Source of the DNA: Scleromatobacter sp964418745
GTDB lineage: Bacteria; Pseudomonadota; Gammaproteobacteria; Burkholderiales; Burkholderiaceae_C
NCBI GenBank assembly: GCA_964418745.1
Contig: CAYQMX010000022.1
Location: 57,641 to 121,640, forward strand
Reading direction: 5' to 3'
Length of the DNA stretch: 64,000 nt
Shown here: positions 23,749 to 32,814 of the stretch, piece after piece
Layout: each line of letters begins with the position of its first letter
Numbering within the stretch: the first letter of the stretch is position 1
The notes under the pieces: generated by a model
The model's input: the letters and a program-made list of their open reading frames with translations, nothing else
Told to the model about the DNA's origin: nothing
Database searches by the model: none
Translations under genes and position numbers: made by a program

Positions 23749-24950
23749 ACGGCGCGATCGTCGTCCTCAACGCGGGCTCGTCCAGCATCAAGTTCGCCGC
23801 GTACGCGTGCGACGCCGCCTCGCTCGCGCTGTCGGGCCGCCTGCTGCACGGCGAGATCGACGGCAGCGGCGCCGACGCGAAGCTGCTCGCGTGGGACGCC
23901 GCCGGCGCCGCGCTGCACGCCGACGGCCTGGCCGACACCGGCGGCACGCCGCAGGGCGAGGATCGCGCGCTGGGCCTGCTGTTCGAGTGGCTGGCCCGGC
24001 AGCTGCCGGGGCGCAGCGTGGTGGCGGTGGGCCATCGCGTGGTGCACGGCGGCGAGCGCTTCGTCGTGCCGGTGCGCGTCGACGACGCGGTGCTGCGCGA
24101 GCTCGACGCGCTGAGCCCGCTGGCGCCGCTGCACCAGCCGCACAACCTGGCGGCGATCCGCGCCATCGCCCGCCTGCACCCGGCGCTGCCGCAGGTCGCC
24201 AGCTTCGACACCGCCTTCCATGCGACGCTGCCCTGGCTGGCGCACACCTACGCGCTGCCGGCGCGGCTGCGCGACGCCGGCGTGCGGCGCTACGGCTTCC
24301 ACGGCCTGTCCTACGAATACATCGCCGGCACGCTCCCGGCCCGCCTGGGCGCCCAGGCCGACGGCCGCATCGTTGTCGCCCACCTGGGCAACGGCGCCAG
24401 CCTGTGCGGGCTGCGCGAGCGCCGCAGCGTGGCGACCACCATGGGCTTCACCGCGCTCGACGGCCTGATGATGGGCACGCGCTGCGGCAGCCTCGACCCC
24501 GGCGTCGTGCTGTACCTGCAGGCGACGCTGGGCATGAGCCTGGGCGAGGTGCAGCGCCTGCTCTACCAGGAGTCCGGGCTGCTGGGCGTGTCCGGCCTGT
24601 CGGCCGACATGCGCACGCTGGAGGCCGCGGCCACGCCCGCGGCCGAGGCCGCAATCGCGCTGTTCGTCCACCGCATCTCGACCGAGCTCGGCGCGCTGGC
24701 GGCGGCCCTCGGCGGACTCGACGGCCTGGTGTTCACGGCCGGCATCGGCGAGCACAGCGCGGCGGTGCGCACGCGGGTCTGCGCGGCGGCGGCGTGGCTG
24801 GGCGTGGAGATCGACGACACGGCCAACCGCACGCACGCGCAGCGCATCGACGGCGCGGGCAGCCGGGTGTCGGTGCACGTGATCCCCACCGACGAGGAGA
24901 TCATGCTGGCGCGCCATGCCTGCGAGGTGCTGGCGCCGCGCTCGGCCTGA
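23745..24950 (+). CDS. ackA: Acetate kinase
   Basis: A 401-residue kinase that converts acetyl phosphate plus ADP to acetate plus ATP (reversible). The N-terminal phosphate-binding VLNAGSSSIKF, RYGFHGLSYEY, HLGNGASL and FTAGIGEHSAAVR are all present. There is no suitable ATG; the only sensible start is the TTG at 23745, whose last two bases overlap the upstream TGA (TTGA), with GAGG upstream. This implies translational coupling to the phosphotransacetylase fusion. It is the final gene of phaC-pta-ackA and the ATP-yielding end of the phosphoketolase route. Confidence 0.95.
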   Translation: MNGAIVVLNAGSSSIKFAAYACDAASLALSGRLLHGEIDGSGADAKLLAWDAAGAALHADGLADTGGTPQGEDRALGLLFEWLARQLPGRSVVAVGHRVVHGGERFVVPVRVDDAVLRELDALSPLAPLHQPHNLAAIRAIARLHPALPQVASFDTAFHATLPWLAHTYALPARLRDAGVRRYGFHGLSYEYIAGTLPARLGAQADGRIVVAHLGNGASLCGLRERRSVATTMGFTALDGLMMGTRCGSLDPGVVLYLQATLGMSLGEVQRLLYQESGLLGVSGLSADMRTLEAAATPAAEAAIALFVHRISTELGALAAALGGLDGLVFTAGIGEHSAAVRTRVCAAAAWLGVEIDDTANRTHAQRIDGAGSRVSVHVIPTDEEIMLARHACEVLAPRSA

Positions 24951-24954
24951 ACGC

Positions 24955-25713
24955 CTACAGGCAGGCGATGAACGCGGCACGGCCCGGCGCGACGGCATCT
25001 CGCGAGCGACCGGCCGGCGCCGCGTCGACCGCGGCGGCGCCGACGCCCACCAGGACGACCGTGGGCCGGCCCGCATGCAGCACGCAGGCGCCTGCCAGCG
25101 TGTCCACCCGATGGTCGCTGCTGCACTGGTCGGGCCAGCCCGCGCGCGAGACCACCGCCACCGGCGTGGCCGCCGGCCAGCCCGCGGCCAGCAGCTGGCG
25201 CGACAGCGCGGCCAGCTGGCGGCCCGCCATGTAGAACACCTCGGTGTCGGCGCTGCGCGCCGCCACCAGTTCGCCGGCACGCGTCATGGCCGTCGACAGC
25301 GACACGCTGCGACCGCTGCCGCGCCGTGTCAGCGGCCGTTGCAACGCGGCAGCGGCCGCGAGCGCCGCCGTCACGCCGGGCACGACCTCGCAGGCGATGC
25401 CGGCCGCCGCCAGCGCCGCCAGCTCCTCCTCCAGCCGCCCGAACACGCCCGGGTCGCCGCCCTTGAGCCGCACCACGCCGCCGGCGCGCCCGTGCTGCAC
25501 CAGCAGCGCGTCGATGCGCGCCTGCGCGGTCGAGTCGCAGAAGCCGCGCTTGCCGACGTCGATCCAGGCGGCCTGCGGCGCGAGCTCGCGCAGCGCGGGG
25601 TCGACCAGCGCGTCGTGCAGCACCACGCGGGCGTCGGCGAGCGCGCGGGCGCCGCGCAGCGTGATGAGATCGGCCGCACCGGGGCCGGCACCGACGAACG
25701 TGACTGGGGGCAT
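24955..25713 (-). CDS. cobA: Uroporphyrinogen-III C-methyltransferase
   Basis: A 252-residue SAM-dependent methyltransferase that makes precorrin-2, the precursor of siroheme needed by NirB. The family motifs VGAGPGAADLITLRGARAL (N-terminus), VRLKGGDPGVFGR and VVPGVTAALAAAA are clear. It is the methylase domain only, without the CysG oxidase/ferrochelatase part. I prefer ATG 25713 because GGAG lies five bases upstream; ATG 25752 would overlap the nasA stop. It is the last gene of the leftward narK-nirBD-nasA-cobA operon and only four bases from the end of convergent ackA. Confidence 0.92.
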   Translation of the reverse strand: MPPVTFVGAGPGAADLITLRGARALADARVVLHDALVDPALRELAPQAAWIDVGKRGFCDSTAQARIDALLVQHGRAGGVVRLKGGDPGVFGRLEEELAALAAAGIACEVVPGVTAALAAAAALQRPLTRRGSGRSVSLSTAMTRAGELVAARSADTEVFYMAGRQLAALSRQLLAAGWPAATPVAVVSRAGWPDQCSSDHRVDTLAGACVLHAGRPTVVLVGVGAAAVDAAPAGRSRDAVAPGRAAFIACL

Positions 25714-25748
25714 GGGAACTCCGGCGGGAAAAGGATGGGCTTGTCGCG

Positions 25749-28607
25749 TCATGACGCCGCCGTGCTCGCGGGCGAGGCCAGCGTGGCGGCCTGCGCGAGG
25801 CGGCGCAACTGCGGCAGGCAGGAACCGCAGTTGGTGCCGCAGCGCAGCCGCGCCTGCGTGCTGGCCAGGCGGCGCGCGGCGTCGCCGTCGGCCGCGGCCA
25901 GCGCCGCCTCGGCCGCGGCCACGCTGACATCGAAGCAGGTGCACAGCTGCGCGCTGGCCGGAACGGCGGCGGTGCCCTGGCCGGCGCGCGCGCCGGGCGC
26001 CAGCATCCGGCGCGCGGGCATCGTCAGCGGCGCCTCGTCCTGGAACGACGCGCGCCACCAGGCGGCCAGGTCGGCGTCGCGCGCGTCGCTGCCGCAGACC
26101 CAGAAACCCTGCAGGCACTCGCCGCCGCCGGCGTCGCGGCGCACCCGCAGCGCGCGCTGCAGGCCGGTGCGCTGGTCGCGGTAATCCAGCGTCGCGCCGC
26201 CCTCGAGCCCGAGCTCGGCGCGCACCGCGTCCAGCAGCGCCGGGGCCGGCGCCTGCGCGCAGGCGGCGTCCAGCCACAGGCCCAGCCGGCCTTGCGCGTC
26301 GGGCTCGCGGCCCACGGGCAGGCACGCGGCATAGCCGAACCCGGCCAGCATCGGGCGCAGCCGCTCGCGCCGCGCCAGCGCCTCGTCCTGCGGCAGCCAG
26401 GCCATCGCGCGCAGCCGCCACGGCAGCGCCGCGGGCGCGAGGCGCACGGCGCAGTGCTTGAGCTCCGGCTGCTTCGATTGCGGGCACGCGGCCGGCGTCG
26501 TCAGGCCGTTGATGCCGGTGAACACGTCGACGCCCTCGCCCCGCCCGGTCAGCACCTCCTCGCCCCAGTGCATCGCGATGAAGGCCTGCGCCGGCGCCTG
26601 CGCGGCACTGGCGCGCGCGGCCAGCACCAGCTCGCCGCGGCGCGAGGCGACCCGCACCAGGTCGCCGTCGACCAGGCCCAGGCGCGCCATGTCCTGCGCG
26701 CACAGGTCGATCGAGGGCTGTCCCACGTGGCCGAACAGCCGGCCCAGCGTGCCGGTGCGGCTCATGCCGTGCCACTGGTCGCGCAGGCGGCCGGTGCCCA
26801 GCGAGAACGGGTAGCGCGCGTCGCGCGGCTCGGTCGGGCCGCCGGGCACGGCATCGAAGAAGCGGGCGCGGCCGTCGGCGGTGGGGAAGCGGGCATCGCC
26901 GTACAGGCGCGCACGGCCGGCGACCGCGCCCTCCGGACACGGCCACTGCTGGGGCCCGTCGCGCTCGATGAGGGCGTACGACAGGCCGGTGATGTCGAGG
27001 TCGCGGCCGCGCGTGGTCTCGCGGTGCTCGTTCCAGACCGCTTCGGCATCGTCGTACGGGAACAGGGTGGGCCGTCCCGGACGCAGGCGTGCCTCGACGC
27101 GGTGCGCGACCGCGGCGGCGATGCGCCAGTCGTCGCGCGCCTCGCCGGGCGCCGGCACCGCGGCGCGCACCCGGCTGATGCGGCGCTCGCTGTTGGTCAC
27201 GGTACCGCTCTTCTCGCCCCAGGTCGACGCCGGCAGCAGCAGGTCGGCGTAGGCGGCGGTGGCGGTGGTCGCGAAGGCCTCCTGCAGCACGACGAACTCC
27301 GCGCGTTCCAGCGCGCGCCGCACCATCGCCTGGTCGGGCAGCGACTGCGCGGGGTTGGTGCAGGCTATCCACAGCAGTCGGACCTCGCCGTCCGCCGCGG
27401 CCTCGAACATCTCGATGGCGGTGCGGCCGGGCCGCGCGGGCACCTCGTCCACGCCCCACAGCGCCGCCACTTCGGCGCGGTGCGCCGGGTTGGCCAGGTC
27501 GCGGTGGGCCGACAGCAGGTTGGCCAGGCCGCCCACCTCGCGCCCGCCCATCGCGTTGGGCTGGCCGGTCAGCGACAGCGGTCCCGCGCCCGGGCGGCCG
27601 ATCTGGCCGGTGGCCAGGTGCAGGTTGATCAGGGCGGCGTTGTTGGCGGTGCCCCGGGCGCTCTGGTTCAGGCCCTGGCAGTACAGCGACAGCACCGCCT
27701 TCGAGGTGCCCCACCAGCACGCGGCGGTGACGATGTCGCCCTCGCGCAGGCCGGTCGCGCGCGCGGTCTCGCGCGGCGTGCACTCGCGCACGCGGTCGCG
27801 CAGGGCGTCGAAGCCGCTGGTGTGGGCGGCGATGAACGCGTGGTCGGCGAAGCCTTCCCACAGCATCAGGTGCAGCAGCCCGTTGGCCAACGCGACGTCG
27901 CTGCCCGGCAGCAGCGCCAGGTGCAGGTCGGCCATCGCCGCCGTCTCGGTGCGGCGCGGGTCGACGACGATCCACTTCTGCGCCGGTCGCGCAGCCTTGG
28001 CGTCCTCCAGGCGGCGGCACAGGATGGGATGCGCCCAGGCGAGGTTGCTGCCGGTGATGAACACGAGGTCGGCGTCGGCCAGGTCGTCGTAGCAGGCCGG
28101 CGGCGCATCGGCGCCCAGCGTGGCCTTGTAGCCCGAGACCGCGCTGGACATGCACAGGCGCGAGTTGGTGTCGATGTTGTTGGTGCCCAGCAGCCCCTTG
28201 GCGAGCTTGTTGAACACGTAGTAGTCCTCGGTCAGCAGCTGGCCCGAGACATACAGGCCGACGGCATCGGGACCGTGGGCTTCGACGGTGTCGGCCAGCC
28301 GCGTGGCCAGGGTGTCGAGCGCGTCGTCCCAACCGATGCGCCGCGGCGCCTGGCCGCGCGCGTCGCGCCGCAGCGGATGCTGCAGCCGGGTCTGCGCCGC
28401 CACGTGCGGCGCGGCGGTCAGGTGCAGCGTGCTTCCCTTGGTGCACAGGCGCCCGAAATTGGCGGGATGGTCCGGGTCGCCGCGCACGTCGACGATGGTC
28501 GTGCCCTCGGTGGCGATCACCACGCCGCAGCCGACGCCGCAGTACGGGCAGGTCGAGCGCGTCTCGCGCCGCGTCGCGTCGTGCAGGGGGATCATCGGTC
28601 GGCTCAT
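25749..28607 (-). CDS. nasA: Assimilatory nitrate reductase catalytic subunit
   Basis: A 952-residue cytoplasmic molybdopterin enzyme reducing nitrate to nitrite. The N-terminal 4Fe-4S site is CPYCGVGCG with the distal Cys in GRLCTKG. Mo-bis-MGD domains follow, with SSAVSGYKATLG around the active-site Cys region (RLCMSSAV). The C-terminal extension of about 60 residues is a BFD-like 2Fe-2S domain (CTCFDVS and CGTNCGSC), which receives electrons. No separate NasB electron-transfer subunit lies nearby, so a ferredoxin or flavodoxin donor is likely (inference). It is 24 bases downstream of nirD in the same operon. Confidence 0.95.
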   Translation of the reverse strand: MSRPMIPLHDATRRETRSTCPYCGVGCGVVIATEGTTIVDVRGDPDHPANFGRLCTKGSTLHLTAAPHVAAQTRLQHPLRRDARGQAPRRIGWDDALDTLATRLADTVEAHGPDAVGLYVSGQLLTEDYYVFNKLAKGLLGTNNIDTNSRLCMSSAVSGYKATLGADAPPACYDDLADADLVFITGSNLAWAHPILCRRLEDAKAARPAQKWIVVDPRRTETAAMADLHLALLPGSDVALANGLLHLMLWEGFADHAFIAAHTSGFDALRDRVRECTPRETARATGLREGDIVTAACWWGTSKAVLSLYCQGLNQSARGTANNAALINLHLATGQIGRPGAGPLSLTGQPNAMGGREVGGLANLLSAHRDLANPAHRAEVAALWGVDEVPARPGRTAIEMFEAAADGEVRLLWIACTNPAQSLPDQAMVRRALERAEFVVLQEAFATTATAAYADLLLPASTWGEKSGTVTNSERRISRVRAAVPAPGEARDDWRIAAAVAHRVEARLRPGRPTLFPYDDAEAVWNEHRETTRGRDLDITGLSYALIERDGPQQWPCPEGAVAGRARLYGDARFPTADGRARFFDAVPGGPTEPRDARYPFSLGTGRLRDQWHGMSRTGTLGRLFGHVGQPSIDLCAQDMARLGLVDGDLVRVASRRGELVLAARASAAQAPAQAFIAMHWGEEVLTGRGEGVDVFTGINGLTTPAACPQSKQPELKHCAVRLAPAALPWRLRAMAWLPQDEALARRERLRPMLAGFGYAACLPVGREPDAQGRLGLWLDAACAQAPAPALLDAVRAELGLEGGATLDYRDQRTGLQRALRVRRDAGGGECLQGFWVCGSDARDADLAAWWRASFQDEAPLTMPARRMLAPGARAGQGTAAVPASAQLCTCFDVSVAAAEAALAAADGDAARRLASTQARLRCGTNCGSCLPQLRRLAQAATLASPASTAAS

Positions 28608-28631
28608 GGGCGTGCTCGCTCGCGGCGGCCG

Positions 28632-29033
28632 TCAGGCGCTGGCGATCGCGATGACCTGGCGCGCGGCGGCGAGCGCCTGCGCCGCCGCGTCGCCGCCGTC
28701 CAGTGCCAGCGTGGCCAGTTCCCCCTTGCGCAGGCTCACCTGCCCACCATCGACGCGCACCTCGAAGCGCGTCGCGCAGCCGATGTCGGGGGCGCGCGCC
28801 TGCCCGTCGGCCAACCCGATGGCCCAGTTGTGCAGCGGGCAGGCGACGTGGTCGCCGAACACGATGCCCTGGCTCAGCGGCCCGCCCTTGTGCGGGCAGC
28901 GGTCGAGCAGCGCGAACACGCGGTCGTCGGCGGTGCGGAAGACGGCGACGTCGGAGCCCACGGGCCGGCGCACGCGGCGCGCGCCCAGAACGGGGATGTC
29001 GTCGACGCGGCAGATGAAGGTCCAGTCGTCCAT
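28632..29033 (-). CDS. nirD: Nitrite reductase small subunit
   Basis: A 133-residue Rieske-type small subunit of NADH-dependent assimilatory nitrite reductase. Unlike many NirD proteins it keeps a full Rieske 2Fe-2S motif: CPHKGGPL and CPLHNW (CxH and CxxH). The C-terminus has an Ala-rich extra segment of about 25 residues. GAGGAG lies six bases before the ATG at 29033. It is directly downstream of nirB (16 bases), as is usual. Confidence 0.93.
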   Translation of the reverse strand: MDDWTFICRVDDIPVLGARRVRRPVGSDVAVFRTADDRVFALLDRCPHKGGPLSQGIVFGDHVACPLHNWAIGLADGQARAPDIGCATRFEVRVDGGQVSLRKGELATLALDGGDAAAQALAAARQVIAIASA

Positions 29034-29049
29034 GCGAATCTCCTCGTTC

Positions 29050-31497
29050 TCAGGCCGGAATCAGCGGGATGAACTGGCGGGTGTCGACCGCCGCCTTGTC
29101 GTGCTCGAACCAGGGGTCGGGCTCGCCGTCGAGCGCGAACTGCAGGCGCGCCCACAACGCGCGCCGGTTGTCGGCGTCGTCCAGGATGCGCTGGCGGATG
29201 CCATCCAGGCCCACGCGCGCGATCCAGTGCACGGTGCGCTCCAGGTACCAGCCCTCCTCGCGGTACAGCTGCAGGAAGGCGCCGGTGGTCTCGAGCACCT
29301 CCTGCTCCGTCTTCACCTTGCAGAAGAACTGCCCGGCCTCGGTCTTGATGCCGCCGTTGCCGCCGACATAGAGCTCCCATCCCGAGTCGACGCCGATCAC
29401 GCCGACGTCCTTGATGCCCGACTCGGCGCAGTTGCGCGGGCAGCCCGAGACCGCCAGCTTGACCTTGTGCGGCGCCTGCATGCGCCACAGGGCGCGTTCC
29501 AGGTCCTTGCCCATGCGCGTGGAATCCTGCGTGCCGAAGCGGCACCATTCGCTGCCCACGCAGGTCTTGACGGTGCGCAGCGCCTTCGCGTACGCATGGC
29601 CCGAGGGCATGCCGATGTCGCGCCACACGTCGACGAGGTCCTCCTTCTTCACGCCCAGCAGGTCGATGCGCTGGCCGCCGGTGACCTTGACCGTGGGGAT
29701 CTTGTACTTGTCGACGACGTCGGCGATGCGGCGCAGCTCGGCCGCGCTGGTCTCGCCGCCCCACATGCGCGGGATCACCGAGTAGGTGCCGTTCTTCTGG
29801 ATGTTGGCGTGCGAGCGCTCGTTGATGTAGCGGCTCTGCGGATCGTCGCGCGCCTCCTTGGGCCAGGTGCTGAGCAGGTAGTAGTTCAGCGCCGGGCGGC
29901 ACGACGCGCAGCCGTCGGGGGTGCGCCAGGCGAGCGCGCGCCGGACGTCGGCGATCGTCAGCAGGTGGTCCTTGCGGATCGCGTCCCGCGCGTCCTGGTG
30001 CGAGGCGTCAGTGCAGCCGCACATCGCCTTCTTCTTCGGGGTGGCCGAGTAGTCTCCTCCCGCCGTGAACATCAGGATCTGCTCGACCAGGCCGGTGCAC
30101 GAGCCGCACGAGGCGCTGGCCTTGGTGTGCTTGCGCACGTCGTCGAGCGTGAACAGGCCCTGGTCCTTGATCGCCTTGCAGATCGCGCCCTTGCTGACGC
30201 CGTTGCAGCCGCACACCTCGTCGGCGTCGCCCATGGCCGCGGCCTTGTTCTGGCCCTGGTGGCCGGCGTCGCCCAGGCTGGACTCGCCGAACATCAGGCG
30301 GTCGCGGATGTCGCCGATCGAGCGGCCGTCGCGCAGCAGCTTGAAGTACCAGCTGCCGTCCACGGTGTCGCCGTACAGGCAGGCGCCGACCAGCTTGTCG
30401 TCCTTGATGACCAGCTTCTTGTAGACGCCGCCCTGCGGATCGGACAGCACGATCTCGTCGCAGCCGGCGCCGCCCATGAAGTCGCCGGCCGAGAACAGGT
30501 CGATGCCGGTCACCTTCAGCTTGGTCGACACCTGGCTGCCGAGGTAGCGGCCGATGCCGAACATGCCCAGGTGCGTCGCGCAGACCTTGGCCTGCTCGAA
30601 CAGCGGCGCAACCAGGCCGTAGGCGACGCCGCGGTGCGCCGCGCATTCGCCCACCGCGTAGACACGGGCGTCGGTCACCGTCTGCAGCGTGTCGCTGACG
30701 ACGATGCCGCGCTGGCACAGCAGGCCCGCGGCCTCCGCCAGCGCGGTGCTGGGGCGGATGCCGGCGGCCATCACGACGAGGTCGGCCGCGATCTCGGTGC
30801 CGTCCTTGAAGCGCACCGCCCTGACGCGGCCACCACGACCCTCGTCGGCGTCGCCCACGAGCGATTCGGTCTGAGCGCCCATCAGGAACTCCAGGCCGCG
30901 TGCCACCAGCGACGCGCGCAGCATGCCGCCGGCCACGTCGTCGAGCTGGCGCTCCATCAACCACGGCGCGATGTGCACCACGGTCACCTTCATGCCGCGC
31001 AGCATCAGGCCGTTGGCGGCCTCCAGGCCCAGCAGGCCGCCGCCGATGACCACCGCATGGCGGTACTTCGTCGCAGCATCGATCATCGCCTCGGTGTCCG
31101 CGATGTCGCGGTACCCGATCACGCCCTGCAGGTCCTTGCCCGGCACCGGCAGGATGAACGGCGTCGAGCCGGTGGCGATCAGCAGCCGGTCGTACGGCGC
31201 CTCGGTACCGTCGGCCGCGCGCACGAGGCGGCGCACGCGGTCGACCTGCGTGACCGTCTTGCCCAGGTGCAGCGCGATGCCGTGCTCCGCGTACCAGCTC
31301 AAGGGGTTGAGCACGATCTCGGGGATCGTCTGCTCGCCCGCGAGCACCGGCGACAGCAGGATGCGGTTGTAGTTCGGATGCGGCTCGGCGCCGAACACGG
31401 TGATGTCGTAGAGGTCGGGGGCGAGCTTGAGCAGTTCCTCGAGCGTGCGCACGCCGGCCATGCCGTTGCCGATCATCACGAGCTTCATCTTCTTCAT
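29050..31497 (-). CDS. nirB: Nitrite reductase (NADH) large subunit
   Basis: An 815-residue cytoplasmic siroheme enzyme reducing nitrite to ammonium with NADH. The N-terminal 1-400 is a FAD/NAD(P) oxidoreductase (MVIGNG-type FAD motif as LVMIGNGMAGVRT, and GGGLLGLEAANGL). The two BFD-like 2Fe-2S segments contain CGCNGVSKGAIC with CGSC, and MCGCTD with CASC. The C-terminal siroheme/4Fe-4S ligands are TCVGSEWCRFG and SGCPRNCAES. Length is close to family size (about 840). AGG precedes the ATG at 31497. It lies 40 bases after the transporter gene. Confidence 0.96.
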   Translation of the reverse strand: MKKMKLVMIGNGMAGVRTLEELLKLAPDLYDITVFGAEPHPNYNRILLSPVLAGEQTIPEIVLNPLSWYAEHGIALHLGKTVTQVDRVRRLVRAADGTEAPYDRLLIATGSTPFILPVPGKDLQGVIGYRDIADTEAMIDAATKYRHAVVIGGGLLGLEAANGLMLRGMKVTVVHIAPWLMERQLDDVAGGMLRASLVARGLEFLMGAQTESLVGDADEGRGGRVRAVRFKDGTEIAADLVVMAAGIRPSTALAEAAGLLCQRGIVVSDTLQTVTDARVYAVGECAAHRGVAYGLVAPLFEQAKVCATHLGMFGIGRYLGSQVSTKLKVTGIDLFSAGDFMGGAGCDEIVLSDPQGGVYKKLVIKDDKLVGACLYGDTVDGSWYFKLLRDGRSIGDIRDRLMFGESSLGDAGHQGQNKAAAMGDADEVCGCNGVSKGAICKAIKDQGLFTLDDVRKHTKASASCGSCTGLVEQILMFTAGGDYSATPKKKAMCGCTDASHQDARDAIRKDHLLTIADVRRALAWRTPDGCASCRPALNYYLLSTWPKEARDDPQSRYINERSHANIQKNGTYSVIPRMWGGETSAAELRRIADVVDKYKIPTVKVTGGQRIDLLGVKKEDLVDVWRDIGMPSGHAYAKALRTVKTCVGSEWCRFGTQDSTRMGKDLERALWRMQAPHKVKLAVSGCPRNCAESGIKDVGVIGVDSGWELYVGGNGGIKTEAGQFFCKVKTEQEVLETTGAFLQLYREEGWYLERTVHWIARVGLDGIRQRILDDADNRRALWARLQFALDGEPDPWFEHDKAAVDTRQFIPLIPA

Positions 31498-31536
31498 CGC
31501 GGGCCTTTCGTTGCGGTCGGTGGGGGCGGCGGGCGT

Positions 31537-32814
31537 TCAGGCCGCGTCGGCCAGGCCGGGCGGCAGCGCCGGGCGATGCGACGGCGCGGCCGCGGCGGGC
31601 GCGACGCCGCGCGCGCGACCGCCGGCGCCCACCCAGCTGCTCGTCCAGCTCGAGCGCAGCGCGCGCAGCACCAGCAGGCCGACGACGGCGCAGCCGGCGA
31701 AGAACGCGAAGCCCCAGGCATAGCTGCCCATGAACTGCCTGGTCGAGCCCATCACGCTGGGCACCAGGCCGCCGCCGAGGGCACCGAGCTCGCCGATCAT
31801 CGAACCGGCGACGGCGGTGGTCAGCGGCCAGCGCAGCGGCACCAGCTGGTAGACCGCGCCGTTGCCCGCGCCGAGCGCGGCGAAGCAGGCGATGAACAGC
31901 GCGGTGGTGATCGCCAGCGAGCCGGTGGCCAGGCCGCAGCAGGCCAGTCCGACGGCCACCGACAGCAGCACGACGGTCAGCGTGTTGACGCCGCCGAAGC
32001 GGTCGGCCAGCCAGCCGCCGGCGATGCGCATCGCCGCGCCCATGAAGGCCGCCAGCATCGTGAGCTGGCCCGCCTGCACCTTGGCGACGCCGAACTGATC
32101 GTGGAAGTACGAGGGCAGGAAGCTGATGAAGCCGATGAAGCCGCCGAAGGTGACGGCGTAGATCAGGCTGATCGCCCAGCCGTCGCGCTCGACCAGGCAG
32201 GCCACCTGCGCGCGCAGGCCGGCGTGCGGATCGACGTCCGCGGGTTCGCGGGCCATGAAGATCACCGCGGCCATCGGGATCGCCATCGCGACCGCCGCGA
32301 TCGCGTAGACCGTCTGCCAGCCCAGCCACTGCGCCAGCGGCGGCGCGATCAGCACGGCCACCGCGGTGCCGACGTTGCCGGCGCCGACGATGCCCATCGC
32401 CAGGCCCTTGTGCTGCGGCGGGAACGAGCCGGAGCCCAGCGACATCGCCACGCCGAAGCTGGCGCCGGCCACCCCTAGCAGCACGCCCATGGCCAGCAGC
32501 GCGTCGAAGCTCTGCACGAAGAAGAAGCCCAGCAGCATCGCCAGCGAGATCAGGCCCATCTCCACCAGCGTCGCGCGCTTGCGGCCGATGTACTGCGACA
32601 ACACGCCCAGCGGGAAGCGGAACAGCGCGCCGGCGACGATGGGCACCGACAGCATCAGGCCCTTCTGCGCCGGACTCAGGTGGAAGGTCTCGCTGATGAA
32701 CGGCGCCATCGCGCCGTTGAGCACCCACGTGCAGCACGAGAAGGCGAAATAGAGAAACGCCGCGAACAGGGTCGGTGCGTGGCCGGTGCGAAGAAAGTTC
32801 CTGAAGCTGGTCAT
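31537..32814 (-). CDS. Nitrate/nitrite MFS transporter
   Basis: A 425-residue inner-membrane major-facilitator protein with 12 predicted helices, of the NarK/NasA nitrate/nitrite porter type. Supporting segments are FRFPLGVLSQYIGRKRATL (loop 2-3 motif) and the conserved Arg/Gly-rich nitrate signature region GAGNVGTAVAVLIAPP. The C-terminus has a Gly/Ala/Pro-rich tail. ATG 32814 fits the N-terminus MTSFRNFLRTGHAPTLF; the in-frame extension to 33021 runs through the candidate ANTAR leader and is rejected. It is the first gene of the nitrate assimilation operon. Confidence 0.92.
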   Translation of the reverse strand: MTSFRNFLRTGHAPTLFAAFLYFAFSCCTWVLNGAMAPFISETFHLSPAQKGLMLSVPIVAGALFRFPLGVLSQYIGRKRATLVEMGLISLAMLLGFFFVQSFDALLAMGVLLGVAGASFGVAMSLGSGSFPPQHKGLAMGIVGAGNVGTAVAVLIAPPLAQWLGWQTVYAIAAVAMAIPMAAVIFMAREPADVDPHAGLRAQVACLVERDGWAISLIYAVTFGGFIGFISFLPSYFHDQFGVAKVQAGQLTMLAAFMGAAMRIAGGWLADRFGGVNTLTVVLLSVAVGLACCGLATGSLAITTALFIACFAALGAGNGAVYQLVPLRWPLTTAVAGSMIGELGALGGGLVPSVMGSTRQFMGSYAWGFAFFAGCAVVGLLVLRALRSSWTSSWVGAGGRARGVAPAAAAPSHRPALPPGLADAA

